Below are positions 39,069-42,559 of a DNA stretch of 42,559 nt, piece after piece. Each line of letters begins with the position of its first letter. The stretch's first letter is position 1. The position numbers and the translations under genes are program-made. The stretch lies in assembly GCA_019634195.1 (NCBI GenBank), contig JAHQVV010000205.1, forward strand, positions 1-42,559, written 5' to 3'. A model generated the notes under the pieces. The model ran no database searches and had not been told where the DNA came from. It was given only the letters and a program-made list of their open reading frames with translations. The stretch comes from Phycisphaeraceae bacterium. Its GTDB lineage: Bacteria > Planctomycetota > Phycisphaerae > Phycisphaerales > Phycisphaeraceae.

Positions 39069-40134
39069 TCACGAAGTGCCCCGGCTCGCCCGGCACCTCT
39101 TTCAGCGGCGGACGGTCCAGCAGGCTAGAGCGCGTGACGAACTCGATGCCCTCCATCTTTTCCGCTTCCATCTCAGCGCGTTCCTCGGTCGTGGTCTCGA
39201 TCGAGTGTTCACGGCCCTCGGCCTCGTCCGTGAAGTAGCTGATCGGGCTAGGCACATCGCCCAGCAGCATGATCCGCTGCTTCTCGCGGTTGGGGTCCGG
39301 GCTCGGCGCAGCGGACAAGAGCGCACGGGTGTACGGGTGGATCGGGTTCTTGTACAGCGTGTCGCGGTCGGCGATCTCGACGATCTTTCCTAAGTACATC
39401 ACCGCGATGCGGTCGCAGAAGTGTTCGACCACCGCGAGGTTGTGCGCGATGAACAGGTAAGACAGGTTGAACTCGTCTTTCAGGTCCTGCATCAGGTTCA
39501 TCGTCTGCGACTGCACGGACACGTCCAGCGCGGAGACGGGCTCGTCGCAGACGATGAACTTCGGCTCCAGGGCGAGCGCACGCGCGATGCCGACGCGCTG
39601 TTTTTGACCGCCGGAAAACTCGTGCGGGTAGCGGTCGTAGTGCTGCGGCTGCAGGCCGACTTTTTGCAAGAGGTCGCGGACACGGTTTTCCAGCGCCTGG
39701 CCGTTGAGGATCCGGTGGACCTTGAGCGGTTCGCCGATGATCCGGCCGACGGTCATCCGCGGGTTCAGTGAACCGCCGGGGTCCTGGAAGATGATCTGCA
39801 TCTCCTTGCGGAGCTGCTTCATGCGTGCGTTGGAGGCTTCGAGGACGTCTTCGCCGTCGAAGCTGACGGTGCCGGCGGTCGCGTCGATAAGGCGGAGGAT
39901 CGATCGGCCGACGGTGGACTTGCCGCAGCCGGACTCGCCGACGAGCCCGAGCGTCTCGCCCTGGTGGACGGTGAAGGAGACATCGTCGACGGCCTTGACG
40001 TTGCCGACCTGAGTCCGCAGCAGGCCGCGTTTGACCGGGAAGTAGGTCTTGAGGTTCTTCACCTCAAGCAGGGGCTTAGCGGTCTGCGTCGCGGCGGTGG
40101 GGGCGGGCTGCGTGGCGGTGGTCATGGGAGACAT
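39046..40134 (-). CDS. Oligopeptide/dipeptide ABC transporter ATPase (OppF/DppF type)
   Basis: ATPase subunit of a peptide importer (about 362 aa from ATG 40134; ATG 40125 is also possible). Walker [11 protein letters not shown]-loop [10 protein letters not shown], signature [15 protein letters not shown], Walker [14 protein letters not shown] and H-loop [10 protein letters not shown] are intact. The C-terminal [20 protein letters not shown] extension is specific to OppF/DppF. The OppD, permease and binding-protein genes are not in the window, so this ATPase either works with genes elsewhere or has been separated from its operon. A family E repeat lies just upstream. The C-terminal about 60 residues ([17 protein letters not shown]...) are acidic and extra. 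Confidence 0.93.
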   Translation of the reverse strand: MSPMTTATQPAPTAATQTAKPLLEVKNLKTYFPVKRGLLRTQVGNVKAVDDVSFTVHQGETLGLVGESGCGKSTVGRSILRLIDATAGTVSFDGEDVLEASNARMKQLRKEMQIIFQDPGGSLNPRMTVGRIIGEPLKVHRILNGQALENRVRDLLQKVGLQPQHYDRYPHEFSGGQKQRVGIARALALEPKFIVCDEPVSALDVSVQSQTMNLMQDLKDEFNLSYLFIAHNLAVVEHFCDRIAVMYLGKIVEIADRDTLYKNPIHPYTRALLSAAPSPDPNREKQRIMLLGDVPSPISYFTDEAEGREHSIETTTEERAEMEAEKMEGIEFVTRSSLLDRPPLKEVPGEPGHFVSAHGFDQ

Positions 40135-40146
40135 GATAACGGGAGG

Positions 40147-40232
40147 GAAATAGCCGCGACGCGATGTGTCATCGGAAGAGAATGATACGTGTGTCACGGT
40201 AATCCGGCGACGCGTGGCGACGCGGCTATTTC
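40147..40232. repeat. Palindromic repeat, family E
   Basis: GAAATAGCCGCG (from 40147) pairs with CGCGGCTATTTC (ending 40232); beyond this the arms continue (ACGCG with CGCGT) with a 5-nt offset. The loop holds a GTGTCA motif in two near copies. It fills the gap between oppF and the HtrA-type gene. Confidence 0.75.
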
Positions 40233-40243
40233 ATCGCAGTACC

Positions 40244-41752
40244 TCACCGCGTATCGAGTTGTACCTCGCGGGCTTCGTACCGGCCCTCGCCCAGCGGGTT
40301 CCACTGCTTGAGCGTCAGGCCCAATGTGTCGCCATCGACGTCTCCGAGTGCTTGGGCAAAGGTCTCGAGGTCGCGGATGGGCGTGCCCTGTACCGCGGTA
40401 ATGATGGACATGCGCTGGACGCCGAAGCGTTCGGCCGACGAGCCGTCCTCGATCAAGCGGATCAGGACGCCCGGCGTGTAGGCCCAGCCAAGCCGAGCGG
40501 CCAAGCCCGGGGTAAACGTTTCGAACCGACTCAAGCCCGCGGCGGTGGCGGGGCTCGCCACGCCGGACTCGAAGGGGTTGTCCAGCCGGGAGGTCTGAGT
40601 GGGCGCGCCCGCCTCGCGCGGGTCCTCGACGAGTTGCAGCCGAAGCGTCTTCACTCGGCCATCACGCCAGACGCGGACCGGTACCTCGCTGCCCGGCGGG
40701 TGGCTGGACACCGCGATGCGTAGTTCCTCGGCCGAGCCGACGGCCTTGCCCCCGACGTGCGTGACGATGTCGCCGACCTGCATGCCCGCCTTCTCCGCCG
40801 GCCCGCCTGGTACGGGCTCACAGAGTACGCCGTCGCCATCAAAGCCCAGCTCTTGCTTGGTCGCGAAGTCGACGTCGTTGACGAAGACGCCGATGTACCC
40901 GCGCTCCACCTCGCCGTTCTCGATGAGCTGGTTGACGACGTTGACGGTCAGGTCGATGGGGATAGCAAAGCCCAGGCCGGAGAACGTCGCCTGCGGGTTG
41001 CCCTCGACGGCGATGGCGGTGTTCATGCCGATCACCTCGCCGCGCACGTTGGTTAAAGGCCCGCCGGAGTTGCCGGGGTTGATCGCCGCGTCGGTCTGGA
41101 TGTAGTTCTCGTAGCTGTTGATCCGCGCGTCGTGCAGGCGTCGGCCCGTCGCGCTGACGATGCCCTGGCTCATCGAGAACTCGAACTGGAACGGCGAGCC
41201 GACCGCAAAAACAATCTCGCCCTGCACCGCCGGATCGGTCGCCAGCGCCGCGGGGATCAAGCCCGTGCGGTTGATCTTCAACACAGCGATGTCGGTCTTC
41301 GGGTCCGTGCCGACGATCGTCGCGCGGTACTCGCCGCCGTCGTCGAATCGAACGACCGCCTGCTCGGCCCGGCCACGGGCCAGGTCCTCGACGACGTGGT
41401 TGTTCGTGATGATGTAGTCGGTGTAGGTGCCGGGGTCGGCGTCGAAATCGGGGAAGTACCGGTAGACCCAGCCCGAGCCGTTGCTGATGCCTTCGAGCCG
41501 GCCAAGGCGCGGTTCGCGGGCCAATAGCGAGATGCTCGTGACACTGGGCCGGACGACCCTGGCGACGTCTTTGAACGCATCGGACAGGGTCAGCAGCGTC
41601 GGGTTCTCGACGAGGTCTTTGCGGACCTGTTCGATCTGCGCGCCTTCGTAGGACTTAGCGATCTGACGGACCATCCCCGGGCCCACGAGCATCGCGAGCA
41701 CAAGCGTGCCGAGCAATAGCAGCGTCGGGCCGTACCAGCGGATGCTTGACAT
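40244..41752 (-). CDS. HtrA/DegP-type serine protease with two PDZ domains
   Basis: 502-aa envelope protease that degrades or senses misfolded proteins. N-terminal anchor at residues 8-25, then the trypsin-like domain with catalytic His in TNNHVVED, Asp in DPKTDIAVLKI and Ser in INPGNSGGPL. The first PDZ domain is at about 280-375 (VERGYIGVFVNDVDF... GMQVGDIVTHVGGKAV), and a second, shorter one follows at about 400-500 (GWAYTPGVLIRLIEDGSSAERFGVQRMSIITAVQGTPI). Start at ATG 41752 opens the TM anchor; ATG 41779 is less likely. All catalytic residues are present. Confidence 0.95.
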   Translation of the reverse strand: MSSIRWYGPTLLLLGTLVLAMLVGPGMVRQIAKSYEGAQIEQVRKDLVENPTLLTLSDAFKDVARVVRPSVTSISLLAREPRLGRLEGISNGSGWVYRYFPDFDADPGTYTDYIITNNHVVEDLARGRAEQAVVRFDDGGEYRATIVGTDPKTDIAVLKINRTGLIPAALATDPAVQGEIVFAVGSPFQFEFSMSQGIVSATGRRLHDARINSYENYIQTDAAINPGNSGGPLTNVRGEVIGMNTAIAVEGNPQATFSGLGFAIPIDLTVNVVNQLIENGEVERGYIGVFVNDVDFATKQELGFDGDGVLCEPVPGGPAEKAGMQVGDIVTHVGGKAVGSAEELRIAVSSHPPGSEVPVRVWRDGRVKTLRLQLVEDPREAGAPTQTSRLDNPFESGVASPATAAGLSRFETFTPGLAARLGWAYTPGVLIRLIEDGSSAERFGVQRMSIITAVQGTPIRDLETFAQALGDVDGDTLGLTLKQWNPLGEGRYEAREVQLDTR

Positions 41753-41825
41753 GGGGCTCTCCAAATAACGGGCCAACAACCGTCGGCCATGATCTATACG
41801 AAGTGTAGGGCCAAAGGATCGGCAA

Positions 41826-42559
41826 TCAATCCTTCATCTTGTAAACCCCGCCTTCGGCGAGGTATTCACCGCCCTCGACCTGCGTGCACCACTTGCTCGC
41901 GGCGTCCTGGATCGCAGGCCCCAACCCGGCCAGCGGCGGGGCGAACGGCGGCTGCCAATCGCTCATGCCCAGCACGTCCTGCAGCACGACCACGTGCCCA
42001 TCGCAGGCCGGCCCGGCCCCGCAGCCGATCACGGGGATGCGCTCGCCCGTGCGCGGGTGACGCGCCTTGTCCTTGATCCGCTGGCTGACCTCGTCGGGCA
42101 CCGCCTCCACGAGCAAAGCCGTCGCGCCCATCGCGATCATCAACTGCGCGGTATCGACGGTGACATCTGCGTCGCGCTTGCTCCGGCCCGCGGCCTTATA
42201 CCCGCCGTCGACGCGCACCTGCTGCGGCCGGCTGCCGATATGCGCGACGACCGGGACGCCCGCTAAGGCGAGTTTCTCCACCAGCGTCGCGTGGCTGCCG
42301 TCCACCTCGAGCTTGACGCAGTCGGCGCCGGCGTCCTGCATGAACGCGATCGCGTTGCGCACCGCCTCGGCCTCGTCGGCCTGGTAGCTGCCGAAGGGCA
42401 TGTCCGCCATGACCAGCGCGTTGGGCGCGCCCCGCCGGACCGCCGCGGTCAGCTCGAGCATGAACGGCATCTTCACCGGCAGCGTCGAGTCGTGGCCGAG
42501 GATCATCTGCGCCGCTGTATCACCGACCAGAAAACTGTGGACCCCGCCACGCCACAGCC
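41826..42559 (-). CDS. panB: 3-methyl-2-oxobutanoate hydroxymethyltransferase PanB (5' end outside)
   Basis: First step of pantothenate (CoA) synthesis: it transfers a hydroxymethyl group from 5,10-methylenetetrahydrofolate to 2-oxoisovalerate. The N-terminal part lies beyond the right edge; the frame is open to base 42559 and begins with FLVGDTAAQMILGHDSTLPV, the family's LVGDS-type motif. Further conserved blocks: VMADMPFGSYQ, DCVKLEVDGS, VVAHIGSRPQ, IGCGAGPACDGHVVVLQDVLGM (E. coli IGIGAGNACDGQVLV). In E. coli D45 and D84 bind metal, here the D of LVGD and of ADMPF. It is complete at its C-terminus. No panC is visible. Identification is certain, but the gene is partial only because of the window. 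Confidence 0.96.
   Translation of the reverse strand, partial: LWRGGVHSFLVGDTAAQMILGHDSTLPVKMPFMLELTAAVRRGAPNALVMADMPFGSYQADEAEAVRNAIAFMQDAGADCVKLEVDGSHATLVEKLALAGVPVVAHIGSRPQQVRVDGGYKAAGRSKRDADVTVDTAQLMIAMGATALLVEAVPDEVSQRIKDKARHPRTGERIPVIGCGAGPACDGHVVVLQDVLGMSDWQPPFAPPLAGLGPAIQDAASKWCTQVEGGEYLAEGGVYKMKD

Overview
The window is GC-rich chromosomal DNA that looks like a planctomycete of the Phycisphaerae type. This inference rests on the mix of genes: an FGly-type sulfatase, a PEP-CTERM surface protein, a zinc-ribbon membrane protein with the CxxCGYDLTG motif common in planctomycetes, an ECF sigma factor with a zinc-finger partner, an mraZ with no cell-division cluster behind it, and many palindromic intergenic repeats of the kind seen in planctomycete genomes. 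No rRNA, tRNA, CRISPR array, prophage or complete insertion sequence was found. Both window edges are arbitrary; panB is cut at the right edge.

Layout. 0-7 kb: tilS, an MtfA-type peptidase, a sulfatase, a zinc-ribbon membrane protein, an ABC-2 permease with a cupin gene directly abutting it, and a Dabb-domain lipoprotein. 7.4-10.3 kb: parB with two perfect parS palindromes just upstream of it, a soluble histidine kinase, and an orphan mraZ with three exact 10-bp-period repeats in its leader. 10.3-11.2 kb: a gene-free stretch with several hairpins and a strong terminator, possibly an RNA gene. 11.2-19.3 kb: a UPF0173 hydrolase, a one-TM protein, then a leftward unit of ABC ATPase, large permease and a 738-aa anchored protein, preceded by a pseudopilin. 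19.4-22.7 kb: a spondin-domain PEP-CTERM protein, ECF sigma and zinc anti-sigma, rpsU, a pterin dehydratase and a minimal MerR protein. 22.8-26 kb: a translationally coupled three-gene MacB/Lol-like ABC system with a His-rich permease loop. 26-27 kb: a small possible ORF and a lipoprotein.

27.1-36.9 kb is the most interesting part: a lipid-modification cluster with two different CFA-family methyltransferases, a DUF1295 membrane protein, a DUF1365 protein, an FAD-dependent oxidoreductase and a fatty acyl desaturase. It ends in a MerR-cobalamin regulator that carries the residues known to matter in the light sensor CarH (W129-H130, E139-H140, H177), with a SRPBCC-family protein diverging from it. 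The simplest reading is a light- and B12-controlled remodelling of membrane acyl chains (methylation, desaturation, perhaps furan or methyl-branched fatty acids), analogous to the LitR- and ChrR-linked clusters of Proteobacteria. A glycoside-hydrolase-like gene sits inside this operon on the opposite strand.

36.9-42.6 kb: a HEAT/VWA secreted protein, a small membrane protein, an OppF-type ATPase without its partners, a HtrA-type protease and the 3' part of panB.

A second theme is palindromic repeats. At least seven sequence families lie within 42 kb, most in short gaps between genes. Two supply the stop codon of the neighbouring gene, and one, a perfect 27-bp inverted repeat, is inserted in frame inside the FAD oxidoreductase gene.
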